A stretch of DNA of 64,000 nt, taken from positions 6,925 to 70,924 of the forward strand of contig NZ_CVTA01000016.1 of NCBI RefSeq assembly GCF_001050035.1. Reading direction: 5' to 3'. Shown piece by piece: positions 1-8,431 of the stretch. Under the pieces are notes generated by a model. That model saw only the letters and a program-made list of their open reading frames with translations, was not told the origin of the DNA and did no database searches. Numbering within the stretch: position 1 is the first letter of the stretch; each line of letters starts with the position of its first letter. Source of the DNA: Mycolicibacterium komanii. Lineage in GTDB: Bacteria > Actinomycetota > Actinomycetes > Mycobacteriales > Mycobacteriaceae. The position numbers and the translations under genes are program-made.

Positions 1-1
1 C

Positions 2-235
2 GGGCCCAGCGGCATCACGGTCAACGCCGTGCCGCCCGGATTCATCGACACCCCGATGCTCCGCAAGTCCGAAGAGCGCGGCTACCTGGTCGTGCAGCAG
101 AACATCGACTCGACACCGGTGCGGCGCATCGGCAAGCCCGAGGACATCGCGGCCGCGTGCGCGTTCCTGGTCTCCGAGGAGGCCGGCTACATCACCGGAC
201 AGATCTTGGGCGTCAACGGCGGCCGAAACACGTAG
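2..235 (+). CDS. SDR family oxidoreductase, C-terminal fragment
   Basis: The frame is open from the first bases of the window, so only the C-terminal ~77 residues are present. They show the usual end of a classical short-chain dehydrogenase/reductase: an N-A-V-x-P-G-F-I-D-T-P-M stretch after the catalytic helix, a P-E-D-I-A segment, then a Y-I-T-G-Q-I-L-G-V-N-G-G ending. The catalytic Tyr/Lys and cofactor motif lie outside the window. It sits 30 bases upstream of another SDR on the same strand and is probably the preceding gene of that operon. Family assignment is firm; the substrate is unknown. Confidence 0.85.
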   Translation, partial: GPSGITVNAVPPGFIDTPMLRKSEERGYLVVQQNIDSTPVRRIGKPEDIAAACAFLVSEEAGYITGQILGVNGGRNT

Positions 236-265
236 CGGCGACAAGTAATAAGGAAAGGATCCTCA

Positions 266-1126
266 GTGGGACGCGTACAGGGAAAGGTCGCATTCGTCAC
301 CGGTGCGGCGCGTGGGCAGGGGCGCAGCCATGCGGTACGGCTGGCTGAGGAGGGCGCCGACATCATCGCGATCGACCTCTGCGAGAACATCGACACCATC
401 GGCTATCCCATGGCCACGCCGGAGGATCTCGAGGAGACCGCGGCGTTCATCGAGAAGACCGGTCAGCGCGTGGTCACCGCCAAGGCGGACGTGCGTGACG
501 CCGCGCAGCTCAAGGCCGCGCTGGAGGACGGAATCTCCCAGCTCGGCGGGCTCGACATCGTCGTCGCGCAGGCCGGGGTCGCGGGGATGAAAGGCCAACC
601 GCCGCTTCAGGCGTGGATCGACGTCATCAACACCAACCTCATCGGGACCATCAACGCCATTCAGGTGTCGCTGCTGCACCTCAAGGAGGGCGCCTCGATC
701 ATCGCGACCGGTTCCACCGCCGCGCTGATGGACACCCACCAGAAGAACGATCCCGGCAACGACCCCGGCGGCATGGCCTACGTGCATTCCAAGCGCGCGC
801 TGTCGGCCTATGTCCACGACCTCGCCACCGAGCTGGCGCCGCGCGGTATCCGGGCCAACGTCGTGCACCCCACCAACTGCAACACCAACATGTTGCAGAG
901 CGAGCCGATGTACCGGTCCTTCCGGCCCGACCTGGAAAAGCCCGAGCTCAAGGACGCCGAGCCGGTGTTCTATGTCCAGCAGGCCATGAAGGTGCCGTGG
1001 GTCGAACCCGAGGACATCAGCAACGCGGTGCTGTGGCTGGCCTCCGACGAAGCCCGCTTCGTCACCGGCGCGCAGTTGCGCGTCGACGCCGGCGGTTACC
1101 TGAAGTGGTACGACTACCACAACTGA
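266..1126 (+). CDS. Mycofactocin-coupled SDR family oxidoreductase
   Basis: A 286-residue SDR that oxidises or reduces an alcohol/ketone pair. The N-terminus carries the extended T-G-A-A-R-G-Q-G motif (residues 12-19) followed by R-S-H-A-V, typical of the actinobacterial subfamily that uses a non-exchangeable nicotinamide and is thought to pass electrons to mycofactocin. The catalytic Tyr172 and Lys176 form Y-x-x-x-K. The GTG start follows an AGGAAAGGA ribosome site. A ferredoxin and a P450 follow directly, so it may act on the P450 product. A paralogue with the same N-terminus lies at 55507-56346. Family assignment is strong; mycofactocin dependence is inferred, since no mft genes are in the window. 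Confidence 0.9.
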   Translation: MGRVQGKVAFVTGAARGQGRSHAVRLAEEGADIIAIDLCENIDTIGYPMATPEDLEETAAFIEKTGQRVVTAKADVRDAAQLKAALEDGISQLGGLDIVVAQAGVAGMKGQPPLQAWIDVINTNLIGTINAIQVSLLHLKEGASIIATGSTAALMDTHQKNDPGNDPGGMAYVHSKRALSAYVHDLATELAPRGIRANVVHPTNCNTNMLQSEPMYRSFRPDLEKPELKDAEPVFYVQQAMKVPWVEPEDISNAVLWLASDEARFVTGAQLRVDAGGYLKWYDYHN

Positions 1127-1144
1127 GCGTAAGGAGTTGCGACA

Positions 1145-1336
1145 GTGAAGGTTTCGGTTGACGGAACGCGCTGCCAGGGCCACACCCTGTGCGCGATGAT
1201 CGCACCCGACTCGTTCGAGCTCGACGATGTCGACGGCCATGCCTCGGCGGTGAACGAAGTGGTGCCCCCGGATCAGGAGGACCTGGTCAGGGAGGCCGCC
1301 CATTCATGTCCGGAACAGGCCATCGTCATCGAATGA
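1145..1336 (+). CDS. Small [3Fe-4S]-type ferredoxin, P450 partner
   Basis: A 63-residue ferredoxin that should deliver electrons to the P450 starting 42 bases downstream. Cluster ligands are visible as C10-x-x-H13-x-x-C16 and a C-terminal C-P pair near residue 54. The CxxHxxC spacing replaces the second cysteine of a 4Fe ferredoxin by His, a pattern known for actinobacterial P450 ferredoxins. The GTG start has AAGGAG about 8 bases upstream. Acidic residues dominate the middle, as is usual for redox-partner docking. It is probably cotranscribed with the SDR before it. Confidence 0.9.
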   Translation: MKVSVDGTRCQGHTLCAMIAPDSFELDDVDGHASAVNEVVPPDQEDLVREAAHSCPEQAIVIE

Positions 1337-1378
1337 CGTTGGCAGCCCACACCGCGCAAACGCAATAGGAGACACGCC

Positions 1379-2767
1379 GTGACTGTCCACAGCGATGAGC
1401 CGCTGGCGCGAAGAGCCAACGGAGTCGACGACGGGGACCGCAAGAAGAACCGGTACCACTTCGACCGACACACACCCGAATACCGTCTGCAGTTCGAGAA
1501 GATCACCGAGGAGATGCACTCCCGGTGCCCGATGGCGTGGACGGACACCTACGACGGGCACTGGGTCGCCGCGGACAGCAAGCACGTGTTCGAACTGGCT
1601 CGCTGCCCGGCGGTGTCCAACCATCACGACATCACCGGTGAGACGCCGTTTCAGGGCATCACTATCCCGAAGGCCAGTCGTGCCACCGTCGTTCGCGGCG
1701 GCATCCTCGAGATGGACGAACCCGAGCATAGCGCCTACCGCGGTGCGCTGAACCCGTATCTGTCGCCGGCCGCCATCAAACGCTGGGAGCCGTTCGTCGA
1801 CGAGATCACCCGCGCGGCGCTCGACGAGCACATCGAGTCGGGCCGCATCGATTTCGTCGAGGACCTCGCCAATGTCGTGCCCGCGGTGTTCACGCTGGCG
1901 ATGATGGGCATCGATCTCAAGAAGTGGAATGTCTACAGCGAGCCGACGCACGCCTCGGTCTACACGCCCGAACACGCTCCCGAGCGGGAGAAGATCAACG
2001 AGCAGCACCGTGAGATGGGGATCGACCTCATCAACAACATGATGGAGATCCGGGAGAACCCGCGGCCCGGGCTGGTGAATGCGCTGCTGCAGTTGCGCAT
2101 CGACGGTGAACCGGCCCCTGACATGGAGATTCTCGGCAATCTGGGGCTGATCATCGGCGGCGGTTTCGACACCACCACGGCGCTGACCGCGCACGCGCTC
2201 GAATGGCTCGGGGAACACCCCGACGAACGGGAACGCCTCAGCCGGGAGCGCGACACGCTGTTGCACCCGGCCACGGAGGAGTTCCTGCGGTTCTTCACCC
2301 CGGCGCCCGGCGACGGACGGACCTTCTCCGAGGACGTCGAGGTCGAAGGCCAGCAGTTCAAGCAGTTCGAGAGGCTGTGGCTGTCGTGGGCGATGGCCAA
2401 CCGTGACCCCTCGGTGTTCGAGAAGCCGAACGAGGTGGTGCTCGATCGGAAGGGCAACCGGCACTTCAGCTTCGGCATCGGCGTGCACCGGTGTGTCGGT
2501 TCGAACGTGGCCCGAACCGTCTTCAAGTCGATGCTGACCGCGGTGTTGGACCGGATGCCGGACTACGTCTGCGATCCCGAGGGCACCGTCCACTACGACA
2601 CGATCGGGGTGATTCAGGGCATGCGCAATCTGCCCGCCACCTTCACTCCGAGCAAGCCGTTGGGCCCGGGTCTCGAGGAGACGTTGGAGAAGCTTCAGCG
2701 CATCTGCAATGAACAGGAACTGGCCCGGCCGATCACGGAACGCAAGGAAGCCGCCGTCATCACCTGA
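1379..2767 (+). CDS. Cytochrome P450
   Basis: A 462-residue soluble bacterial P450, slightly long for the class because of an N-terminal extension and a ~35-residue C-terminal tail. The heme loop reads F-S-F-G-I-G-V-H-R-C-V-G with Cys372 as the thiolate ligand. An I-helix G-G-G-F-D-T-T-T supplies the acid/threonine pair, and an E-x-x-R of the K helix (E-F-L-R) is present. The GTG start follows TAGGAGA. It forms an operon-like unit with the SDR and ferredoxin upstream. The hydroxylated substrate cannot be read from sequence. I do not assign a CYP family number. Confidence 0.92.
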   Translation: MTVHSDEPLARRANGVDDGDRKKNRYHFDRHTPEYRLQFEKITEEMHSRCPMAWTDTYDGHWVAADSKHVFELARCPAVSNHHDITGETPFQGITIPKASRATVVRGGILEMDEPEHSAYRGALNPYLSPAAIKRWEPFVDEITRAALDEHIESGRIDFVEDLANVVPAVFTLAMMGIDLKKWNVYSEPTHASVYTPEHAPEREKINEQHREMGIDLINNMMEIRENPRPGLVNALLQLRIDGEPAPDMEILGNLGLIIGGGFDTTTALTAHALEWLGEHPDERERLSRERDTLLHPATEEFLRFFTPAPGDGRTFSEDVEVEGQQFKQFERLWLSWAMANRDPSVFEKPNEVVLDRKGNRHFSFGIGVHRCVGSNVARTVFKSMLTAVLDRMPDYVCDPEGTVHYDTIGVIQGMRNLPATFTPSKPLGPGLEETLEKLQRICNEQELARPITERKEAAVIT

Positions 2768-2833
2768 ACCGTGCTCGTCACGGGCGCGAAGGTGATTTGA
2801 TGGGCAGCGGGCGGGGACATGGGAGGAACGACG

Positions 2834-3274
2834 TTGAAGCGCTTGAAGGTCTTCGTCGCAGCGACCGCACTGCTGGCCGCGGTGGGCACCGTCACGCCGC
2901 CGCCGGCCAACGCGATGATGACCCTTGGCAACTACGACCTGCAGACCAACAGGTACAACCGGGCCTCGTGGCTGTGGTTCATCACCGCCTGCCTGCCGGA
3001 TCGCCCGCTCGACTGTGTCTACGTGAGCGCGCGGCCGCGGCTGAAGTTCTACGCCTACTACGAAGGCCCGGCGAAACTGGTCGACGGCCGCTACACCATG
3101 ACCGTCGACGTACCGGACGGTCTGCAGTGCCCGGGTCAGGTGCTGCCCACTCGCGAGACGTACTCGTGGGATGAGATATCCCTGGTCGGCACCATCGAGT
3201 CCCATTACGACGTCGGATGTTTCAACGGCCCGCCGGGCATGCAGTTCTGGACGTTCAAGCTGCAGCGGCTCTGA
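2834..3274 (+). CDS. Secreted hypothetical protein
   Basis: A protein of about 146 residues with a Sec signal peptide: K-R-L-K at the N-terminus, a hydrophobic stretch rich in Ala/Val/Leu, and a likely cleavage after P-P-P-A-N-A. The mature part is aromatic-rich (many Tyr, Trp, Phe) and has four cysteines that could form two disulphides. I chose the TTG at 2834 because GGGAGG ends 7 bases upstream; an in-frame ATG at 2819 overlaps that ribosome site. I do not recognise the family. It resembles the many small exported mycobacterial proteins of unknown function. It ends 10 bases before a convergent gene. Confidence 0.7.
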   Translation: MKRLKVFVAATALLAAVGTVTPPPANAMMTLGNYDLQTNRYNRASWLWFITACLPDRPLDCVYVSARPRLKFYAYYEGPAKLVDGRYTMTVDVPDGLQCPGQVLPTRETYSWDEISLVGTIESHYDVGCFNGPPGMQFWTFKLQRL

Positions 3275-3284
3275 GTCCCGCGGC

Positions 3285-4493
3285 CTACCATCCGTAACGT
3301 TGACGAATCCCGTTGAACCGTGCCCACATCTGCGCGGTGCGTTCGGCGGGTGTCACGGTCGCGGTGTCCGGCGGTAGCGCCTCGGCGAGATCGGCGCGCT
3401 TGACCACCCGTGACCGCAGCACCGCGGGTTCACCGGCCAGCATGTGCCGGTAGGTGAGGTTGCCCCGCTCGAAGCCCTGGGTGTCGAGCCAGTTGTGGTA
3501 GCCGGGGTCGTCGTGCGACAGCACGAGGCGCACCGCGCCGTCCGCGTCCACCGCGGCGCGGCTCGGGGTGTAGCTCACCGGGCGGTAGAGGTAATCCATG
3601 CTGGTGAAGAACGGGCCCATGTTGGTCAGCATCCACAGCCCGTCGTGGGTGTCGAATTCGACGATCAGCGCGTCGTCGGGCGCCAGCCGCCAGTGCATGT
3701 TCACCGCTGCGCGACCGCGCTTGGCGTCGGCCCCGGTCGCTGTCATGTCGGGAAACCGGTTGGGGTGCTCGGCATCGACTCCCCCGTACGCGAACGGGAA
3801 CTCGGGCCAGTCCGCCATCATCCCGGAGACGAAATCACCCGCCCATCCGATGGCCGAGATCATCTCCGCGGGGTTCGGCACCGGCCTGGGCTCGGCCATG
3901 TCGACGCGTTCGATGCGCATGCGGGCCGGGCGCTCATCCCACCGGTCGAATCCCTGCCGGATGAACAGCTTGCGTGACCCGGGTGTGGTGGGCAGCCAGT
4001 TGGCTTCCCGCTGCGGTCCGCCGATGTAGATCTCGAAGGTGCCGTCGGGTTGCGTATTCAGTTGCGCACCAGACAGGTTCGTTTCGGGGGTGTCGCCGAA
4101 CGGCTCGTGCAGCACCCCGGGGCCGTCGGGGCGGGGTCCCTGCACCGTGATGTTGAAGAACGGCGCCGTCCCGCGCTCACCGGTGATCCGATAGGTCGAG
4201 GTGCCGTCGATCCACGCCTGTTGGTACAGGAAGTCGGCACAGTCCCCGCCGAGCTTCCTGGTCGGGTGGGAGAAGGTGTGGATCTGGGGATACCGCGTGT
4301 TGCGCGTCTCCAACGCGAGGTCGAACGCCTGCCCGAGGTTCTGGGTGAGGAACCGGAAACCGTCGGCGCGGTGAATCCCCGATGTGCCGTTGTGGTCCTT
4401 GAAGACCCGCTCCCCCGCCTGCTTCAGCCGATCGCAGAAGTCGTCCCACGCCGACTTCAGCTCGGCATCGTCCGGGCCGTCTCCGAACGCCAT
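3285..4493 (-). CDS. DUF1214 domain-containing protein
   Basis: A 402-residue soluble protein, last gene of the long minus-strand operon that starts near 13923. The C-terminal half (roughly residues 240-340) shows the beta-rich DUF1214 pattern, including a W-M-L-T-N-M-G-P-F-F segment. DUF1254/DUF1214 proteins are widespread in mycobacteria and are often near sulfotransferase and oxidoreductase genes; their biochemical role is not established. It has no signal peptide. It starts 10 bases after the preceding gene, so coexpression is likely. The domain call is moderately firm; no function is claimed. Confidence 0.7.
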   Translation of the reverse strand: MAFGDGPDDAELKSAWDDFCDRLKQAGERVFKDHNGTSGIHRADGFRFLTQNLGQAFDLALETRNTRYPQIHTFSHPTRKLGGDCADFLYQQAWIDGTSTYRITGERGTAPFFNITVQGPRPDGPGVLHEPFGDTPETNLSGAQLNTQPDGTFEIYIGGPQREANWLPTTPGSRKLFIRQGFDRWDERPARMRIERVDMAEPRPVPNPAEMISAIGWAGDFVSGMMADWPEFPFAYGGVDAEHPNRFPDMTATGADAKRGRAAVNMHWRLAPDDALIVEFDTHDGLWMLTNMGPFFTSMDYLYRPVSYTPSRAAVDADGAVRLVLSHDDPGYHNWLDTQGFERGNLTYRHMLAGEPAVLRSRVVKRADLAEALPPDTATVTPAERTAQMWARFNGIRQRYGW

Positions 4494-4503
4494 CCGGGTC
4501 CCC

Positions 4504-5271
4504 TTAGCCGTCGAGTTCTTCCAGCATCGTCGATACCACGTCGCACGCGCGACGCGCCGCCTCGAGCCGGCCTTCCCTCTCGATGCGCGGACCGATCAGC
4601 TCCAGGTCGAAACCGTGCGCGTAGCCCGAGCCCAACACCGACTCGAGGAATGACGCGATCGGGATGGCGCCGTCGCCGGGTACCGCACGGGCGGGCAGAG
4701 CGCGGTCACCGAGGACGTAGTCGCTCAACTGGATCGTGACGGTCCGCGACAACGCCCGCTGCACCAGCGCGGCCAGGTCCGCCTCCGCCCAGCAGTGGAA
4801 CAGGTCGATGCAGATGCCGAGGCCGGTCGCCTCGGCCAGGGTGATCGTGTCGCGCAAGGAGTGCGCGATGTGGATGTCGGCGTACAGGCTCGAGGCGTTC
4901 TCGATCGCCAGCGCCACACCCGCGTCCTCGGCCGCCCGGACACACGGACTCACGGCCTCGCCGAACCGGTCCGCCGCCTGCTCCCAGGTGAGATCGCCTC
5001 GCCCGCCGGTCAGCATGTACACCGCCCGTGCGCCGAGTTCGTTGGCGGCCTCAATCACCCTCAGCAGTGCGTCGCGCGAGGAGAACAGGTGATACACCGT
5101 CTCCACCGAATAGCCCTCTCCGGCAACGATCGTCGGCAGGTCCGGTTCGGCCAGTTGTGAATCAATCAGGCTGAGCCGCGTCAGCCCCAGCGCTCGCCAG
5201 TGCTCCACCAGTTCGCCCACCGGCGCCCCGTAGAACGTGGCGCTGTGCACCGAGAGCCGCTCGTCGGTCAC
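4504..5271 (-). CDS. Sugar phosphate isomerase/epimerase-like TIM-barrel protein
   Basis: About 255 residues, of the xylose isomerase-like/AP-endonuclease 2 fold. Candidate metal ligands are visible: Glu in A-L-A-I-E-N, Asp and His in C-I-D-L-F-H-C-W, and a late Glu in F-D-L-E-L-I-G-P. The GTG start at 5271 is one base from the stop of the sulfotransferase gene, which favours it over a longer in-frame version reaching 5352 that would overlap that gene by 80 bases. In this family some members act on keto-sugars, others on cyclic polyols or hydroxypyruvate. In this beta-oxidation operon an isomerase acting on a ring or hydroxyketone is an inference only. Confidence 0.75.
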   Translation of the reverse strand: MTDERLSVHSATFYGAPVGELVEHWRALGLTRLSLIDSQLAEPDLPTIVAGEGYSVETVYHLFSSRDALLRVIEAANELGARAVYMLTGGRGDLTWEQAADRFGEAVSPCVRAAEDAGVALAIENASSLYADIHIAHSLRDTITLAEATGLGICIDLFHCWAEADLAALVQRALSRTVTIQLSDYVLGDRALPARAVPGDGAIPIASFLESVLGSGYAHGFDLELIGPRIEREGRLEAARRACDVVSTMLEELDG

Positions 5272-5272
5272 C

Positions 5273-6442
5273 TCAGCCCCGGTTCTCGATCGGCACGCCG
5301 AAACGTTCTCGGAACGGCCGGAATTCGTCGTGCAGCGCACCGAGGTCCTCACCGATGTCGGTGAGCAGCGTGGTGGAGTAGCGAAACTTCCCGTGCCGAT
5401 CGCCCGGATTGTCGGCCAGGTATCGCCGCATGGCGGACTCGGCCTCGGCAGTCAACGCTCGACCACGGAACTCGTAATAACGGCGCACGGTGCCGACCTG
5501 ATCGGCGATGAAGTCGGCGTAACGCACGTGCAGGATACGAGGATCGTCCACCAGTGGATGGGTCATGGTGTTGGCGATGCTCTCGCGGGTCAGCGCCAGG
5601 TGCATCTTGGCCGCGGCGTGCAGGTCGACCGGTCCCACGATGCCCTCGAGGATGTCGGCCATCATCATCGTGCGCGACGCCGCGACCTGCACCGGGTCGC
5701 GGTGCAGCCACATCAGGGTGGCGTCGGGATAGGCGTCGAACAGCTCCGTGAGCCGGAATCCGTGAAACCCCTTGAGTACCCACTGTTTGCGCGGTCGCCC
5801 GTACTGGAACTGCTGCAACATCGCCTTGTGGATGCGGTACTGCGCGGCGGGGTCGGTCGGCAGCCCTCCCACTACGGTCTGCATCGGCACACGCCACCAC
5901 GCGGTCGGTGTCAGCACCCGAAAGTCGAAGGCCCAGGTCCGTTCGTCCTCGGGTAACCCGTCGCCCAGCATGTCGTTGTAGGGGTGACTGTGCAGCCATT
6001 TCGGCAGCTTGGTGTTGATCTCGCGCCAGTCCGCATCGGCCCGCGCACGACGCGTGTCGTCGCCCGCGACGGTGCCGGGCGGCGGGGACGGGTACATCAC
6101 CTCCCAGAATCGCAGCGCGCGCGAGTCCGGGTCGACCGACATCAGCGCGTGCATCAGCGTGGTGCCCGACCGCGGCTCACCGGTGACGAACATGGGCCGC
6201 TCGATGACCTCCTCGGCGACCGGGTGGCGCCGACGGTCCTCGAAGAACTCCAGGCGCGAGGTGAGCAGCCAGTGGCTCACTTCCGCAGCGCGGCGCCTGC
6301 CGTCGTCGTCCATTCCCAGCGCGTTCAGGTGGTCGACGACCAGCGAGAAGCGTTGCGGCAGAGTCGGATCGCCGTAGTCGCTCAAACCCGTCTCGTCTTG
6401 CGCTCGGGACAGCATCTCCGCCGCCACCAAGTGCGCGCTCAC
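5273..6442 (-). CDS. PAPS-dependent sulfotransferase family protein
   Basis: A 389-residue mycobacterial-type sulfotransferase that should transfer sulfate from 3'-phosphoadenosine 5'-phosphosulfate to an alcohol or phenol. The 5'-phosphosulfate loop is seen as G-E-P-R-S-G-T-T-L-M, and the 3'-phosphate element as H-R-D-P-V-Q-V-A-A-S. The GTG start at 6442 forms a GTGA overlap with the stop of the LLM gene; a longer open frame upstream overlaps that gene and was not used. Many mycobacterial proteins of this family have no demonstrated substrate. Its place in a catabolic operon could mean conjugation of a hydroxylated intermediate, or a role in CoA-ester chemistry that is not yet known. Confidence 0.88.
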   Translation of the reverse strand: MSAHLVAAEMLSRAQDETGLSDYGDPTLPQRFSLVVDHLNALGMDDDGRRRAAEVSHWLLTSRLEFFEDRRRHPVAEEVIERPMFVTGEPRSGTTLMHALMSVDPDSRALRFWEVMYPSPPPGTVAGDDTRRARADADWREINTKLPKWLHSHPYNDMLGDGLPEDERTWAFDFRVLTPTAWWRVPMQTVVGGLPTDPAAQYRIHKAMLQQFQYGRPRKQWVLKGFHGFRLTELFDAYPDATLMWLHRDPVQVAASRTMMMADILEGIVGPVDLHAAAKMHLALTRESIANTMTHPLVDDPRILHVRYADFIADQVGTVRRYYEFRGRALTAEAESAMRRYLADNPGDRHGKFRYSTTLLTDIGEDLGALHDEFRPFRERFGVPIENRG

Positions 6443-7641
6443 TCGACGCCTCCGCACAGGGCCATCAGTTCGTCCTCGACTTCCCGCACGTTCTGTGCCG
6501 ACTGGGCCGTGTAGCGCAGGCCCCCCATGGCCCCGTAATCCATGATCTTGGGCACGCGCAATCCCGCGTCGACATAGTTCTTGATGACGCCGGCGAGCTG
6601 TTTCGGCGTTCCGTGCGGGACCATCGCGAGGATCATCTCCGGTTCGACCCGGCTGAGGAAGTCGACGATGCGCTCGCGGGTGAGCACCGCCGGATCGATG
6701 TCCTGGTATCCGCGCCAGTCCTCCCCCATCGGATGCTCGAACCCCACCTTGCGCAGCGCCTCGGCCGACACCTGCAGCAGGAACGACTTGACCAGCGGCG
6801 CCTCGAGTATCTCGGCCAGGGCGGCGTCGTCGCGGCCCACCAGGCACACCTGGATGAAGCATGGCGTGATCGCCGACGGGTCCCGGCCCGCCTTCTCGGC
6901 GGAACTCCGGACGGCGGCGAGCTTTTCGGCATAGTCCTCGGGCGACCACGCGCCGGTCGGCCACCACCCGTCGGCGTAGCGTCCGACGATGTCCAGCGTG
7001 CGGGGGCCGCTGCCGCCGATCCAGATCCGTGGGAAGCGTCCCTCATAGGGTTCGGTGTCGAGCCGGGCGTGGCGTAGCCGGTAGAACCGGCCGTCGAAGT
7101 CGACCGGGCCGTCGCTCTCCCACAGCAGCCGGATCACCCGCAGTGCTTCCTCGAACCGGCTGACCGGCGCCGTGAAGTCGAAGCCGTACGGCACCGTGTT
7201 CTCGGTTTCTCCGCTGCCGAGGCCGAGGATGAAGCGGCCGCCGGCCAGGTGGTCGATGGTCAGCGCGCTCTGCGCAAGCAGCGACGGGTGACGACGAACG
7301 GTGTCGACGACGCTGGTCACCAGCGGCACGTTCTTCGTCAGCACCGCCGCGGCCGCCGCGACCGCCATGGCGTCCAAGTGGCGGTGCGGCGACGGCGAAA
7401 CCGTTGCCAGGTCGGTGAACTCGGGCGTCCAGATGGAGTCCGGCCAGAAGCTGACCATGTGATCGGGCATCCAGATCGAGTGGTAGCGCCCGCTGTCGAG
7501 GTCGTCGAGCGCCGACAGGTCCAGCGGCAGCGTGGTGCGCAGGTAGGCGGCGGGCTGAACCCTCCTTTCTATCGCCGAACGTGGGTTACCCGCACGCCGA
7601 ACCGCCGAATGGCGTGACATAATCCCACGCTCGCGCGTCAT
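6439..7641 (-). CDS. LLM class flavin/F420-dependent oxidoreductase
   Basis: A luciferase-like TIM-barrel protein of about 400 residues as drawn. Family marks include S-I-W-M-P-D-H near the N-terminus, G-G-R-F-I-L-G-L-G-S-G-E-T-E-N in the middle, a W-I-G-G-S-G segment and a final M-D-Y-G-A-M-G-G. Actinobacterial members generally use F420 or FMN. The ATG at 7641 makes an ATGA overlap with the upstream SDR stop. However, the first ~28 residues look unlike the family, and an AGGAGG at 7561-7566 hints at a start further in, so the N-terminus is uncertain. It is cotranscribed with the sulfotransferase. Confidence 0.82.
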   Translation of the reverse strand: MTRERGIMSRHSAVRRAGNPRSAIERRVQPAAYLRTTLPLDLSALDDLDSGRYHSIWMPDHMVSFWPDSIWTPEFTDLATVSPSPHRHLDAMAVAAAAAVLTKNVPLVTSVVDTVRRHPSLLAQSALTIDHLAGGRFILGLGSGETENTVPYGFDFTAPVSRFEEALRVIRLLWESDGPVDFDGRFYRLRHARLDTEPYEGRFPRIWIGGSGPRTLDIVGRYADGWWPTGAWSPEDYAEKLAAVRSSAEKAGRDPSAITPCFIQVCLVGRDDAALAEILEAPLVKSFLLQVSAEALRKVGFEHPMGEDWRGYQDIDPAVLTRERIVDFLSRVEPEMILAMVPHGTPKQLAGVIKNYVDAGLRVPKIMDYGAMGGLRYTAQSAQNVREVEDELMALCGGVE

Positions 7642-8414
7642 GGTCGGCCCGTCTCGGCGAGGAACGACTGGGTGTGGGCGATGCGACCGGTCAAGGTCTT
7701 CGGATCGCCGGTGCACAACCGGAGAGCCGTCTCGGTGATCAGCGAGATGTCCTCGGTGTCGGTCTTGGCCAGGTCGAGCGCACCGGCGCCCTCGGTGGCG
7801 ACCGGATTGGTCGGCGCGGCGGCGTTGACGGCGATGCCGTCGTCGTAGAGTTCGGCCGCAAGGCTTTTCGTCAGCCGGTTCAGCGCCGCCTTGACGGTGC
7901 CGTACACGCCGAAGCCAGCGGTGCGATCGAACTCCGAGAAGGGGGGCCCGTCCGGGAGGTCGCCGCCGACCGATGTCACGTTCAGCACCCAGCCGCGCCC
8001 GCGTTCACGCATCGCCGGGATCGCCATCTGCGTGAGATGCAGTGGCGCCATGACATGCATCTCCATCATCAGCCGGACCCGTCGCTCGGGGAATTCGTCG
8101 AGGGGCCGCAGGAACGTCACGGCGGCGTTGTTGACCAGGATGTCGGGCGCACCGATCCTGTCGACCACCTCGGCGAACAACCGGCTGCGCTGCTCGCTGT
8201 CGGATAGGTCGGCCGCCACGGCGATGGCCGATCCGCCCGCGGCTTCGATCGCCTCGAGCGTCTGTCGCAGCGAGCCTTGATATTTCGGGTCGGGTTCGAG
8301 CGTGCGCGCGGTCAGCGCAACCGTCGCACCCTCGCGCGCCAGCCGCTGCGCGATGGCCTTGCCGAGCCCCCGGCTGCAGCCGGTCACCAGGGCGATTTTG
8401 CCGTCACACGACAT
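7638..8414 (-). CDS. SDR family oxidoreductase
   Basis: A 258-residue classical SDR. The cofactor motif T-G-C-S-R-G-L-G lies at residues 11-18, an N-N-A-A-V segment follows, and the catalytic Y-G-T-V-K sits in G-V-Y-G-T-V-K-A-A-L-N-R-L. The C-terminal end differs from standard family members: the usual I-T-G-x-x-x-x-V-D-G-G tail is replaced by L-T-G-R-I-A-H-T-Q, so substrate or quaternary contacts may be unusual. It lies 17 bases downstream of an acyl-CoA dehydrogenase gene and overlaps the LLM gene by four bases. In context a hydroxyacyl-CoA dehydrogenase role is plausible. Confidence 0.88.
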   Translation of the reverse strand: MSCDGKIALVTGCSRGLGKAIAQRLAREGATVALTARTLEPDPKYQGSLRQTLEAIEAAGGSAIAVAADLSDSEQRSRLFAEVVDRIGAPDILVNNAAVTFLRPLDEFPERRVRLMMEMHVMAPLHLTQMAIPAMRERGRGWVLNVTSVGGDLPDGPPFSEFDRTAGFGVYGTVKAALNRLTKSLAAELYDDGIAVNAAAPTNPVATEGAGALDLAKTDTEDISLITETALRLCTGDPKTLTGRIAHTQSFLAETGRP

Positions 8415-8431
8415 TGTGGGACCTCCTGGCG

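Noticed and set aside
263..3205. Long open frames on the minus strand opposite the SDR, ferredoxin and P450
   Set aside because: They mirror codon bias of the real plus-strand genes (high-GC shadow frames), are Arg/His/Val-rich, and have no motifs.
6443..6967. N-terminal extension of the sulfotransferase frame
   Set aside because: It lies within the LLM gene; the GTG at 6442 gives a normal family N-terminus and a GTGA overlap.
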